Positions 17,699-25,619 of a DNA stretch of 25,619 nucleotides are shown piece by piece. The stretch spans positions 1-25,619 of the IMG/VR virus record IMGVR_UViG_3300022198_002230. One strand, 5' to 3'. The notes below the pieces were generated by a model, which was not told the DNA's origin, did no database searches, and worked only from the letters and a program-made list of their open reading frames with translations. This DNA is from a virus. Position 1 is the stretch's first letter. Each line of letters opens with the position of its first letter. The translations under genes and the position numbers were made by a program.

Positions 17699-17751
17699 GG
17701 GTATATATGTGTCCACTTTTTGTGCATGGGGGTATATATGTGTCCACTTTT
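17699..17751 (+). repeat. Tandem 22-bp direct repeat upstream of the 17765 gene
   Basis: GGGTATATATGTGTCCACTTTT occurs at 17699-17720 and 17730-17751 without mismatch (split here as GGGTATATATG and TGTCCACTTTT). The 31-bp period is about three helical turns, so both copies face the same side of the DNA. The second copy runs into the promoter-like element TATCTTTA (17753-17760), which suggests an operator. Confidence 0.8.
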
Positions 17752-17752
17752 G

Positions 17753-17760
17753 TATCTTTA
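17753..17760 (+). promoter_or_regulatory. Promoter-like -7 element
   Basis: TATCTTTA followed by CGGCATG; the 11-mer CTTTACGGCAT is shared with the late promoter at 12716-12746. No TTG is found at the expected -33 place; the direct repeat lies there instead. The ATG at 17765 is 4 nt downstream, so mRNA would be leaderless. Confidence 0.5.
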
Positions 17761-17764
17761 CGGC

Positions 17765-17992
17765 ATGAGGCTCAAGAAGCGCAACTACAAAGAAGAGTAT
17801 CGTAAGTACGGTAAGGGCGGGAAAGCCAAGAGGTACCGCGCGGCCTTGAACAGGATAAACAGAAGAAAGGGCACGTATGGCAATGGGGACGGACTTGATG
17901 AAGCTCACGTTGGGTCTTCAAAGAGAACGACTCCTATGCCAGCATCCAGAAACAGGGCTAACAACAGGCCTAGGATAAGACGCAGCAGGTAA
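17765..17992 (+). CDS. Small basic protein with HNH-like remnants
   Basis: 75 aa from ATG 17765 (MRLKKRNYKEEYRKYGKGGK...). The order AKRYRAALNRINRRKGTYGNGDGLDEAHV, then SKRTTPMPASRNRANN, resembles the N-terminal half and NxxN part of small phage HNH-type proteins, where D-x-x-H sits in the metal site (DEAH here). A complete HNH motif is not visible, so nuclease activity is uncertain. Behind the operator-like repeat and followed 6 nt later by tRNA-Arg. Confidence 0.6.
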   Translation: MRLKKRNYKEEYRKYGKGGKAKRYRAALNRINRRKGTYGNGDGLDEAHVGSSKRTTPMPASRNRANNRPRIRRSR

Positions 17993-17998
17993 CTGTAT

Positions 17999-18072
17999 GC
18001 GCCCGTAGCTCAGCTGGACAGAGCATTTGCCTTCTAAGCAAACGGTCACAGGTTCGAATCCTGTCGGGCGTA
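17999..18072 (+). tRNA. tRNA-Arg (anticodon UCU)
   Basis: Canonical cloverleaf, 74 nt: acceptor GCGCCCG/CGGGCGT (one G-U), TA at 8-9, D-arm GCTC/GAGC, anticodon arm TTTGC-CTTCTAA-GCAAA with anticodon UCU, T-arm ACAGG-TTCGAAT-CCTGT. It reads AGA, a codon common in the downstream late genes. CCA not encoded. Confidence 0.94.
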
Positions 18073-18087
18073 CTAAATTGAATTAAA

Positions 18088-18273
18088 ATGGCTGATTACA
18101 TCTGCAACTGCAAAGAGAAACACGAAGAGTCAAAAAGCGGCGTATCCATTAAGTTTGGATCTGACGGAGCTTACCACGACATAAAGTGTCCATGCGGTAA
18201 GTACATGGAGCTCAAGAACCCAAAGTCTGGGGCACCAAGTTTTAGAAGCAACCGTTATGGTCAGGTATTCTGA
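18088..18273 (+). CDS. Small zinc-ribbon-like protein
   Basis: 61 aa: MADYICNCKEKHEESKSGVS..., then HDIKCPCGKYMELK and SGAPSFRSNRYGQVF. Cysteines in two C-x-C pairs (CNC and CPC) could hold one zinc. Such small proteins often lie just before terminase genes in marine phages; function unknown. The A/T-rich context before the ATG (TTGAATTAAA) fits the local start style. Overlaps TerL by 17 nt. Confidence 0.7.
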   Translation: MADYICNCKEKHEESKSGVSIKFGSDGAYHDIKCPCGKYMELKNPKSGAPSFRSNRYGQVF

Positions 18274-20365
18274 TGAGGATCCTATCCGAATTTGCCCCAA
18301 GGGTACGGAAGGTGAAAGTATTGAACTTGGTGGGCTGGTCATTGTTCTTCCCGCTACACCTCCCAAGGAGGAAATTGCTGGACATGGAGCCACAAAGCAT
18401 ATGCAGCTGTGGCAGAGAATTCCTATGCCCCAGGAGCTGTCTAGGATTAAGTCTATGGATGAGTGGGGGGAGATGCCAAGGGAGTTTCGACAAAAGTTTT
18501 CTCCGTATATCGAAGAAGAGTTTCGCCGTCGGCGTGAGGGCTTTTGGTTTTATAATAACGGTGAGCCTACATATATTACGGGTAGGCACTACATGATGCT
18601 ACAGTGGACTCGGATGGATATAGGTTATCCGAGCTTCCTAAACTTCCAAAGAGAAATTTTCTTACATTTGGCAGCGTGTGAGGCGGACCCGCGCTGTATA
18701 GGCCAGCTGTATACTAAGTGCAGGCGGAGTGGGTATACGAATATCTGCTCCGCCGTCCTTCTTGATGAAGCGACGCAGGTCAAAGACAAACTCCTTGGAA
18801 TCCAGTCAAAGACTGGTAAGGACGCTCAGGAAAATATATTCATGAAGAAGGTGGTGCAGATGTTCCGCCACTACCCCTTCTTCTTTAAACCCATTCAAGA
18901 TGGTACCACTAACCCACGCATGGAGCTGGCTTTTCGCGAGCCGAGTAAGAGAATCACGAAGAAGAATAAGACTTCGCAGACGGGCGAAGCTCTTAATACG
19001 GTAATTAACTGGAAGAACACCACTAACAATGCGTATGATGGAGAGAAGCTCCACATACTGTATCTAGATGAGGCTGGAAAATGGGAAAAACCTACAGACA
19101 TAAGGGACGCCTGGAGGATTCAACGGACGTGTTTGATCGTCGGTCGAAAAATAATCGGAAAGGCCCTGGTCGGAAGCACCGTAAATCCAATGGACAAGGG
19201 TGGAAAGGAATACAAGGACCTTTGGAAGGATTCGGACCCGAACGAGAGGAACAAGAATGGCAGGACTAGAAGCGGCCTGTATAGGCTGTTTATACCAGCA
19301 TATGATTCCTTAGAGGGGTTTTTTGACAAGTACGGTAATCCAGTCGTATCCGATCCAGAGGAAGTTGTAGAAGGGTTAGACGGTGAAGACATTGTATTTG
19401 GAGCCAAGACGTATCTCAAGAACGAAAGAGAGAACTTGAAGAACGATGCGTCAGAGCTTAATGAGGTTATTCGTCAGTTTCCTTTTACAGAAGACGAGGC
19501 CTTTAGAGATAGCATTGATGGGAGCGTTTTTAATGTTGGCCACATATATGAACAAATACAATACAACGACGACCTTTTTCCAAATCCAGTAGTAAAAGGC
19601 AACTTTGTCTGGAAGGACGGGGTTCAAGATTCGGAGGTTGTATTCAAGCCAGACGCAAAAGGAAGGTTTAGAGTTTCTTGGATGCCCCCAGAGAATATGA
19701 GAAACCAAAAGAAGTTTGAAAGAAGTAAACGCATTGCACCTAATGCAGAGCTGGGGGTAGGCGGGGTTGACTCTTATGACCTTGATGCCACCGTCGACGG
19801 ACGCGGGTCTAAGGGTGCGCTACACTTGTACAACAAGTTCCACATGGAGTACCCATCGAACATGTTTGTGCTTGAGTATGCGTCCCGTCCGCCTCTAGCT
19901 AAAATCTTCTATGAGGACTGCCTTATGGCAGCTGTGTTTTATGGGTACCCATTGTTAATTGAAAACAATAAGTACGGTATCGCAAGGTACTTTGAATCAA
20001 GGGGTTACGATGGATACTTAATGGAAAGACCTAAACACCTTGTTGCGCCAAACAGCTCTATAAAAACTAAAACCAAGGGTATACCGTCTAACTCTCAAGA
20101 TGTCATTCAGGCTCACGCTCACGCTATTGAAGCATACATACATGACCACGTTGGAATAAATAGAGAGACTGGTGACTATGGGAAGATGTATTTCAACAGG
20201 ACCCTTGAGGACTGGATTGGATTTAAGATCAACGACAGAACAAAATTTGACCTTACCATAAGTTCTGGATTGTGTCTTTTGGCCGCGCAAAAAGTGAAGC
20301 CAAAAGAGAAGACATCTAGCTTCGATGAGCGCAAATTTTTTAGGCGATATGAGGTGCGCGGATGA
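18257..20365 (+). CDS. terL: Terminase large subunit
   Basis: 702 aa. The ATPase half shows a degenerate Walker A (YTKCRRSGYTN, 152-162), a Walker B strand with catalytic acids (KLHILYLDEAGKW, 264-276) and a coupling-type segment around ALVGSTVNP (303-311). The nuclease half begins near LGVGGVDSYDLDA (499-511; D505 and D508/D510 as likely metal ligands), then PLAKIFYED and LIENNKYGIARYFESRGYDG further on, typical of RNase H-fold terminases. The protein cuts and pumps DNA into the capsid. The usual GKT/GKS lysine of Walker A is replaced by Gly-Tyr-Thr after the Arg pair; the Arg pair or a nearby Lys (K154) may take its role. The portal gene follows. Confidence 0.92.
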   Translation: MVRYSDEDPIRICPKGTEGESIELGGLVIVLPATPPKEEIAGHGATKHMQLWQRIPMPQELSRIKSMDEWGEMPREFRQKFSPYIEEEFRRRREGFWFYNNGEPTYITGRHYMMLQWTRMDIGYPSFLNFQREIFLHLAACEADPRCIGQLYTKCRRSGYTNICSAVLLDEATQVKDKLLGIQSKTGKDAQENIFMKKVVQMFRHYPFFFKPIQDGTTNPRMELAFREPSKRITKKNKTSQTGEALNTVINWKNTTNNAYDGEKLHILYLDEAGKWEKPTDIRDAWRIQRTCLIVGRKIIGKALVGSTVNPMDKGGKEYKDLWKDSDPNERNKNGRTRSGLYRLFIPAYDSLEGFFDKYGNPVVSDPEEVVEGLDGEDIVFGAKTYLKNERENLKNDASELNEVIRQFPFTEDEAFRDSIDGSVFNVGHIYEQIQYNDDLFPNPVVKGNFVWKDGVQDSEVVFKPDAKGRFRVSWMPPENMRNQKKFERSKRIAPNAELGVGGVDSYDLDATVDGRGSKGALHLYNKFHMEYPSNMFVLEYASRPPLAKIFYEDCLMAAVFYGYPLLIENNKYGIARYFESRGYDGYLMERPKHLVAPNSSIKTKTKGIPSNSQDVIQAHAHAIEAYIHDHVGINRETGDYGKMYFNRTLEDWIGFKINDRTKFDLTISSGLCLLAAQKVKPKEKTSSFDERKFFRRYEVRG

Positions 20366-20370
20366 TTTGT

Positions 20371-20378
20371 TATATTTG
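20371..20378 (+). promoter_or_regulatory. -7 element upstream of the portal gene
   Basis: TATATTTG, an exact TAnnTTTG, 17 nt before the portal ATG. No TTG at about -33. It suggests a separate start for portal and tail genes with a leader of roughly 12 nt. Confidence 0.45.
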
Positions 20379-20395
20379 CCCTAAATAATGTATAA

Positions 20396-22822
20396 ATGTA
20401 TAATAGGGACAAATCGTCTTCTGGCTTCCCCAACCCCCTTGCTAGCGAACAAGAAAAGCGTGACAAGAGCTATGGGTTGCGGTATGCAAAAGCTATAGAA
20501 AGCCAGTGGGGTAAGATGGCAGATAAAAGTTCTCTCTACGGAAGTAGAAATGAGATCTTTAGTAGAAACAGGAATTATGCCAACGGAACCCAGGACACCA
20601 GTATATACAAACAACTGCTTACTTCTCTTGCGCCAAACAATGGCGAGGGGAGCTTGCTTAACTTGGACTTTACTCCTGTCCCAGTGCTTCCTAAATTTGT
20701 TAGGGTTGTTGTAAACAAAATACTGTCAAGAAACCCCTATCCAAACCTTGAGGCTGTAGACCCTCTCTCCTCTTCAGAAAAAAACAAGGAGAAGAACAGA
20801 ATCAGAACACAAGTAGCCGTAAGAAAGCAGCTTGAAGAACTTAAAGAACAGACAGGTGGTCTTGTTCTTGACGAGGATCCAGCAAACCTTCCAGAGACGC
20901 TAGAAGAAGCTGAAATCTTCTTGGATACAAACATCAAGACAGACGCAGAGATAGCAGCTCAAGTTGCCACTAACCTCACCCTCTCTTGGAACAACTTTAA
21001 TGATGGGACATACAGGAGATGTGTAAACGACTTGACGGCCCTTGGATTGGCGGTTGTAAAAAGAACTAACGATCCCAACTACGGTATTAAGGTCGAGTAC
21101 GTAGACCCAAAGAACTTTGTCCACAGCTACACCGAAGACCCATTTTTTGAGGACATAGTGTACGCTGGACACATAAAGGAAGTTACTGTAAGTGAGCTTA
21201 AGAGAATGGCTGGTGGCGAGCTCACAGAAGATGACTTGAAAGAGATACTTAAGGTAGCTTCCAAGAAGTCAAGCAAGTACGGTGCGTCTCCATCTGACTA
21301 CAGAGCATACAACGCAGATAAAGACTACAGCGAGTACATGGTGCAGATCATGGACTTTGAGTTTATATCTGTCGATTGCATGTACTTTGAAGAGAAGTCA
21401 AACAGATACGGGAACACTGGTTTTTACTACGAAGGATTCGAGTACAAAGAAAGAGCTGGCTCTGTATATGAAAGAAAGCCTTACAAGCTCGAAACAGAGA
21501 TGGTGTATGGTGGAACCTACATACTTGGAACAAAGCACGTTATCAAGTACGGTAAGGTAGCCAACGTACCTAAAAACATCCACGATCTTTCAAGATGCAA
21601 GATGTCTTTCTCTCCAGTTGCAACCAACCTTAAAGACAATATGCCTAAGTCTATGGTTGACAGCTGTGTAGGTTTTGCAGACATGCTTCAGATAACGCAC
21701 TTGAAGCTTCAGCAAGCTATCGCCAAGGCTAAGCCAGATGGATTGATTATTGACATTGAGGGGTTGGAAAATGTGCAGCTCGGTAAGGGCGGTGAGCTTC
21801 AGCCACTAGAGCTTCACGACATCTACGAGCAGACTGGCGTATTCTACTACAGAAGTAAAAACCCAGAAGGAGGATTCCAGAATCCACCAGTTCGTGAGAT
21901 AGGTAATAGCATCCGAAATATTAACGAGCTTATCGGATTGTATAACCACTACTTGCGACTCATTAGAGATACTACTGGCATCAACGAAGCGATGGATGCC
22001 TCTTCTCCTAAGGGGGATGCCTTGGTGGGTGTTAGACAGCAAGCTATTGCGGCTGGAAATAACGCCATATACGATATAACAAACTCTTCTATGATGCTCT
22101 TCAAGAAGGTTTGTCAAGATGTTGTAAAGTGCATTCAAATCATCCCGCCAGAGTCTGTGCTTATGACGGCATACAAGAATGCTATAGGCGAAGAGAACAT
22201 GAAGGTTCTTAGCTCATTTAGCGACTTGCCTATGTACAACTTTGGAGTTCAAGTCCAAAAAGAAATGGAGGATGAAGAGCGTCAGTTCTTGGAGCAAAAC
22301 ATACAGGTGGCTTTGGCTCAGAAAGAGATAGATCTTGAAGACGCTATGGCTGTTAGAGATTTAAAAGACATAAACCAAGCGGAGAGACTTCTTGTTGTTC
22401 GACGTCAGAAGCGCATGAAGAAGCAGCAAGAGATAGCTCAACAGAACTCTCAGATGCAGGCTCAACAGCAGGCTGCTGCTGCTCAGGCTGCCAGTCAGTC
22501 AAGAATGCAAGAGATGCAGATGCAAGCTCAGATTACAGCTCAGGAACTGCAGCTTAAAAACCAGCTGGAAGCTCAGCTTGAACAAGTGAAGCATCAGTTT
22601 AGAAAAGAAATTGAACTCATCAGAGCTCAAGCAACGCTTGGATTTAGAACCGAAGAGCAAGAGTTTAAGGAAAAGCTTGAGGTTCTTAAGGAAGACAGAA
22701 AAGACGATCGTGTAGATAAACAAGCTGTGGCTCAGTCCAAACTTTTGAGTCAAAGAAAAGACCAGCGCGGCGAGCTTCCAGAAACTAAGCAAGAAACAAA
22801 TATTAGCGAACTTCTTCAATAA
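20396..22822 (+). CDS. Portal protein
   Basis: 808 aa. Large portal of the marine-phage type: the N-terminal region contains SLLNLDFTPVPVLPKFVRVVVNKI (about 82-110), where the fold begins; a central region (200-450) has Tyr-rich strands and YVDPKNFVHSYTEDPFFED; then KLQQAIAKAKPDGLIIDIEG and the long stem-like helix INELIGLYNHYLRLIRDTTGINEAMDAS. The C-terminal 200 residues are a Gln/Ala/Met-rich coiled coil (QQEIAQQNSQMQAQQQAAAAQ...), the barrel extension seen in many large portals. It forms the dodecameric DNA gate at the capsid vertex. It follows TerL, as is usual, and overlaps the next start by 1 nt. Confidence 0.85.
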   Translation: MYNRDKSSSGFPNPLASEQEKRDKSYGLRYAKAIESQWGKMADKSSLYGSRNEIFSRNRNYANGTQDTSIYKQLLTSLAPNNGEGSLLNLDFTPVPVLPKFVRVVVNKILSRNPYPNLEAVDPLSSSEKNKEKNRIRTQVAVRKQLEELKEQTGGLVLDEDPANLPETLEEAEIFLDTNIKTDAEIAAQVATNLTLSWNNFNDGTYRRCVNDLTALGLAVVKRTNDPNYGIKVEYVDPKNFVHSYTEDPFFEDIVYAGHIKEVTVSELKRMAGGELTEDDLKEILKVASKKSSKYGASPSDYRAYNADKDYSEYMVQIMDFEFISVDCMYFEEKSNRYGNTGFYYEGFEYKERAGSVYERKPYKLETEMVYGGTYILGTKHVIKYGKVANVPKNIHDLSRCKMSFSPVATNLKDNMPKSMVDSCVGFADMLQITHLKLQQAIAKAKPDGLIIDIEGLENVQLGKGGELQPLELHDIYEQTGVFYYRSKNPEGGFQNPPVREIGNSIRNINELIGLYNHYLRLIRDTTGINEAMDASSPKGDALVGVRQQAIAAGNNAIYDITNSSMMLFKKVCQDVVKCIQIIPPESVLMTAYKNAIGEENMKVLSSFSDLPMYNFGVQVQKEMEDEERQFLEQNIQVALAQKEIDLEDAMAVRDLKDINQAERLLVVRRQKRMKKQQEIAQQNSQMQAQQQAAAAQAASQSRMQEMQMQAQITAQELQLKNQLEAQLEQVKHQFRKEIELIRAQATLGFRTEEQEFKEKLEVLKEDRKDDRVDKQAVAQSKLLSQRKDQRGELPETKQETNISELLQ

Positions 22823-23247
22823 TGGCTAACAAGGTAAATTTAGATATAGCTGAAAAGCTAAACATCACGTGTAGAAAGGGCGACACCTTCACGCTCACCC
22901 TGACACTAAAGGATTCGTCTGGCACGGCCTTGACGCTGGCCACAAGTGGTTACGAATTTCTCATGCAAGTTCGCGGACCTAAAAACCCAAGGACTCAGCA
23001 AAGGCCTTTGATTATGGGTACGTCTACAAAAGGAAGGCTTGCTGAAAAAGATGGTTTTTCTACAAACTTTACTTTCACCACTGACGACAGCGGAAACGTA
23101 ACCATAACTGCCTCTAACGAAGTCATGGAGAAGGTTGATGCAGGCAAGTACTACTATGACTTGCAACAAATTGTAGACAACGTAAATACTACTATATTAG
23201 AGGGTTTGTTTATTGTCAACGACGACATCTCTAAAACAACTCTGTAA
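22822..23247 (+). CDS. BppU-like N-terminal domain baseplate/fibre protein
   Basis: 141 aa. The pattern NITCRKGDTFTLTLTLKDSSGTALTL followed by YEFLMQVR and GNVTITASNEVMEKVDAGKYYYDLQ is that of the BppU N-terminal family: a beta sandwich found in upper baseplate proteins and fibre anchors. Here it stands alone and sits directly before the tail fibre (stop and start share one base, TAATGG), so it probably anchors or precedes that fibre on the tail. Confidence 0.7.
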   Translation: MANKVNLDIAEKLNITCRKGDTFTLTLTLKDSSGTALTLATSGYEFLMQVRGPKNPRTQQRPLIMGTSTKGRLAEKDGFSTNFTFTTDDSGNVTITASNEVMEKVDAGKYYYDLQQIVDNVNTTILEGLFIVNDDISKTTL

Positions 23248-25340
23248 TGGCAATTACTGTAACAGACTCTGCTGGTAACACAATATCTGTATCTGTATCT
23301 GGAGGCACTTCAACCTCCTTTACGACTACTAGCACAGCTGTATCGGTATCTTCACCCACTGAGTCTAGTGTAGAGGTTAAGGCTCAAGGGCCTAAGGGGG
23401 ATACAGGTGAGACTGGACCTCAGGGCATACAAGGCATACAGGGCATACAAGGCGAGACGGGCCCAGCTGGTGCCGATGGACAGGGTGTACCCGTGGGAGG
23501 GGATCAGTATCAACTGCTTAGAAAAGTAAGCGGAACTGACTACGACACAGAATGGGATTACGCAGACAGGATTAATATCGAAGTAAGATTTGATGAGGCG
23601 GTGTCAAAGGGAGACCCTCTTTATGTGACTGGATACAACAACGGTCAAAACAAGATCACCGTCGCAAAGGCAGATGCTTCTGACTCATCTAAGATGCCGT
23701 CGATTGGGTTGGCGTTTGCAGATTACTCTCAAAACGACAATGGTCAGGTTACGTGCATAGGAAGTCTTGAGGATATTGACACTCAGGTGGATAATGACTT
23801 TCAAGAGGGGGATGTGATTTACGTGGCTTCTGGAGGTGGGCTAACCAATGTCAAGCCCACTGGCACCAACCTCATTCAGAACGTAGGCAAGGTAGGTAGG
23901 CGTCAGCAAAACAACGGCGAGATTGTTGTGATGGCTATCGGTCGTTCTAACGACGTGCCTAACATTCCCGAGGGACAGACTTGGATTGGTAATGCAAGTG
24001 GTGTAGCCACACCAACTACTCTTGCTGATGTAGCCACTAGCGGGGCTTACTCTGACTTGAGCGGAACCCCATCCATCCCAGTGTCAGGCGTTGACTTTGA
24101 TCCCGTTGGCACCGACAACAGTACAGACGTTACACTCGCTGGCGCTTACAACTACCTCACGCTTGCTGGTCAGGAAATCACGTTGGGTCAAGTAGATTAC
24201 ACTACGGATGTATCCAACACACCTACGATTCCTACTTCAGGCGTAGACTTCGATCCCGTTGGTACAGACAACAGTACTGACGTCACGCTTGCTGGCGCGT
24301 ACAACTACCTTACGCTTGCTGGACAACAGATTACGCTTGGCCAAGTAGATTACACAACAGACATATCTAACACGCCGACTATACCTACTTCTGGCGTAGA
24401 CTTTGACCCTGTCGGTACAGACAACTCCACTGATGTAACTCTTGCAGGAGCCTATAACTACTTGACGCTTTCTGGACAACAGATTACTCTCGGACAGGTA
24501 GACTACACGACAGACATATCTAACACCCCTACAATCCCAACCTCAGGGGTTGATTTCGATCCTGTAGGTACGGACAACAGTACGGACGTTTCAATCAACG
24601 CGAACGCGGGCGACGTTTTGAGTATGGGTGCGGGTCAAGTGCTTGGCTCACAAGATGCAGGAGCCGACAAGCTCGTCTTCTGGGATGACTCTGAGGGCAA
24701 GCTTACTTACGCTACGATTGGAACTAACCTGACTATGACGGCTGACACTCTCAGTGCGTCAGGAGGAGGTAGCGGAACAATCACAGCTCTTAACAATCAG
24801 GCAGAAAATAGATTAACCACTATTGGCGCGACAACCACAGAGTTGGATGGTGAGGCAAACCTGACTTTTGATGGTACGACGCTCACCGTGTCTGGCGAAG
24901 TAAGAGCCGAGCAGATATATGTTGATGCTATATTCCCAGCCTCCCCGTCAAACGGGCACTTTACAGATGGAGCTAGAATAGGTAGAGGATTCTTTACTTC
25001 TGGAGCGATTACTGCTGGCTCTCTTTACATACTCGGAGCCTCTTCATGGACACTTGCCGATGCTGACGCTGCTAGTACTGGTTCTGGACTTTTGGCTGTA
25101 GCTACAGACGCAGGAAGTGCTGCCGAAGTTGTTCTAGAGGGAGCCGTAAAGCTTGGGTCTAACACTGGCTTTAGTGGGGCTTCTAAAGGCGACGTTCTAT
25201 ATCTGTCCACGACAGGAGGCGAGGTCACAACAACCGCTCCTTCAGGTACTGGAGATATAGTTCGTGTCGTTGGGTACGTAATTGATGCCACTAACGGGGA
25301 AATTTATTTTAATCCTGACAATACTTGGCTTGAGTTATGA
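23247..25340 (+). CDS. Collagen-like tail fibre with internal 51-residue repeats
   Basis: 697 aa. Domains in order: an N-terminal Ser/Thr-rich strand region (1-45); collagen-like Gly-X-Y triplets (GPKGDTGETGPQGIQG..., 48-80); a beta domain (about 90-250) with DTEWDYADRINIEVRF and NGEIVVMAIGRSNDVP; four tandem copies of a 51-residue unit beginning SGVDFDPVGTDNSTDV (about 280-450; the fourth is truncated); a low-complexity spacer; and a C-terminal domain rich in Gly and Ala (RAEQIYVDAIFPASPSNG..., LEGAVKLGSNTGFSGASKGDVLYL). No chaperone-type IMC cleavage motif was seen. Probably the receptor-binding fibre. Confidence 0.8.
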   Translation: MAITVTDSAGNTISVSVSGGTSTSFTTTSTAVSVSSPTESSVEVKAQGPKGDTGETGPQGIQGIQGIQGETGPAGADGQGVPVGGDQYQLLRKVSGTDYDTEWDYADRINIEVRFDEAVSKGDPLYVTGYNNGQNKITVAKADASDSSKMPSIGLAFADYSQNDNGQVTCIGSLEDIDTQVDNDFQEGDVIYVASGGGLTNVKPTGTNLIQNVGKVGRRQQNNGEIVVMAIGRSNDVPNIPEGQTWIGNASGVATPTTLADVATSGAYSDLSGTPSIPVSGVDFDPVGTDNSTDVTLAGAYNYLTLAGQEITLGQVDYTTDVSNTPTIPTSGVDFDPVGTDNSTDVTLAGAYNYLTLAGQQITLGQVDYTTDISNTPTIPTSGVDFDPVGTDNSTDVTLAGAYNYLTLSGQQITLGQVDYTTDISNTPTIPTSGVDFDPVGTDNSTDVSINANAGDVLSMGAGQVLGSQDAGADKLVFWDDSEGKLTYATIGTNLTMTADTLSASGGGSGTITALNNQAENRLTTIGATTTELDGEANLTFDGTTLTVSGEVRAEQIYVDAIFPASPSNGHFTDGARIGRGFFTSGAITAGSLYILGASSWTLADADAASTGSGLLAVATDAGSAAEVVLEGAVKLGSNTGFSGASKGDVLYLSTTGGEVTTTAPSGTGDIVRVVGYVIDATNGEIYFNPDNTWLEL
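24087..24596 (+). repeat. Tandem 153-bp repeats in the tail fibre gene
   Basis: Units start at 24087, 24240, 24393 and 24546 (period exactly 153 bp, 51 codons); the fourth breaks off after about 17 residues. Protein copies are nearly identical (e.g. GAYNYLTLAGQ, TTDISNTPTIPTS) but the DNA differs at many third positions. Confidence 0.9.
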
Positions 25341-25619
25341 GTAAGATTATCGGTGTTGATGCAGCTAACATTGATGGTATCTCAGGTATTGGTACTGGGT
25401 CTGAGGCTCACGTACTAACCTATCCGTCAACTGGGACAATCGCTTACGGAGGACTTTCGCTTACTAGCTTTCCATTTGATTGGGCCACGTTCTTCAGCGA
25501 TATCCCAGCTTACGCCTATGAGCTGTCAACCAATCAGTTTACCAAGATACAGCAGAATAGTGGCCACATACTCGCGCTAGATTCTAGTAACAATCTTTAC
25601 CACAAGACTAGCGATGACA
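25337..25619 (+). CDS. Tail protein, partial (C-terminus outside window)
   Basis: 94 codons to the edge: MSKIIGVDAANIDGISGIGT..., then PFDWATFFSDIPAYAYELST and IQQNSGHILALDSSNNLYHK. The last piece (GHxLALxSxxNLYxK) recalls the RCC1-type beta-propeller repeat used in some phage and bacterial surface proteins; with a single copy in view this is tentative. ATGA overlap with the fibre gene shows it belongs to the same tail operon. Confidence 0.7.
   Translation, partial: MSKIIGVDAANIDGISGIGTGSEAHVLTYPSTGTIAYGGLSLTSFPFDWATFFSDIPAYAYELSTNQFTKIQQNSGHILALDSSNNLYHKTSDD

Noticed and set aside
24087-24596. Regular repeats as a CRISPR array
   Set aside because: The 153-bp units are in-frame coding repeats of the tail fibre without spacers.

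Overview
The window looks like part of the genome of a tailed double-stranded DNA phage (Caudoviricetes) that infects a member of the Bacteroidota, probably marine. The phage call rests on a large terminase subunit, a portal protein, a collagen-like tail fibre, an M15 endolysin and a replication/recombination block. The host call rests on three things: Bacteroidota-type promoters (TTTG, about 20 nt, then TAnnTTTG; the cleanest is on the minus strand at 1824-1855), A/T-rich start contexts without clear Shine-Dalgarno sequences, and a VirE-N/BT4734-type primase, a family common in Bacteroidota and their phages. No integrase, capsid protein or rRNA gene is visible here.

Layout. Positions 1-12120 are all on the minus strand. 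From right to left they hold: a histone-H1-like basic protein (11539-12120); a string of small unknown genes (about 4.1-11.5 kb); a protein with a DnaA domain IV-like DNA-binding region; a recombination pair (annealing-protein candidate plus PD-(D/E)XK exonuclease); and a replication module (SSB-like protein, Nmad1 protein, primase-helicase that runs off the left edge). Positions 12121-12852 are a divergent control region without credible genes but full of nested stem-loops. Positions 12853-25619 are the plus-strand late region: lysozyme-like protein, M15 endolysin, structural proteins, GroES-like protein, tRNA-Ile(UAU), tRNA-Arg(UCU), terminase, portal, BppU-like protein, tail fibre and a partial tail gene. 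One gene, a winged-helix-like protein at 15220-15642, is inverted inside this block.

The most interesting part is 7.5-12.5 kb on the minus strand. Between small early genes lie recognisable RNA elements: two type-I hammerhead ribozymes (9864-9913 and 10930-10983) with identical catalytic cores but different, still-paired stems; a cloverleaf tRNA-like element (7613-7687); and long hairpins, three of which share an 11-nt loop on stems that differ. Six genes carry the same leader motif CAAACUUCAA 10-12 nt before the start codon, and a seventh carries it just inside the coding sequence. Both ribozymes would cut exactly 27 nt upstream of an AUG. I infer that the early polycistronic transcript is cut at its gene junctions into short-leader mRNAs by a mix of RNA devices, and that a structured RNA of about 300 nt leads this transcript. 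The structures are visible in the sequence; the processing model is inference.
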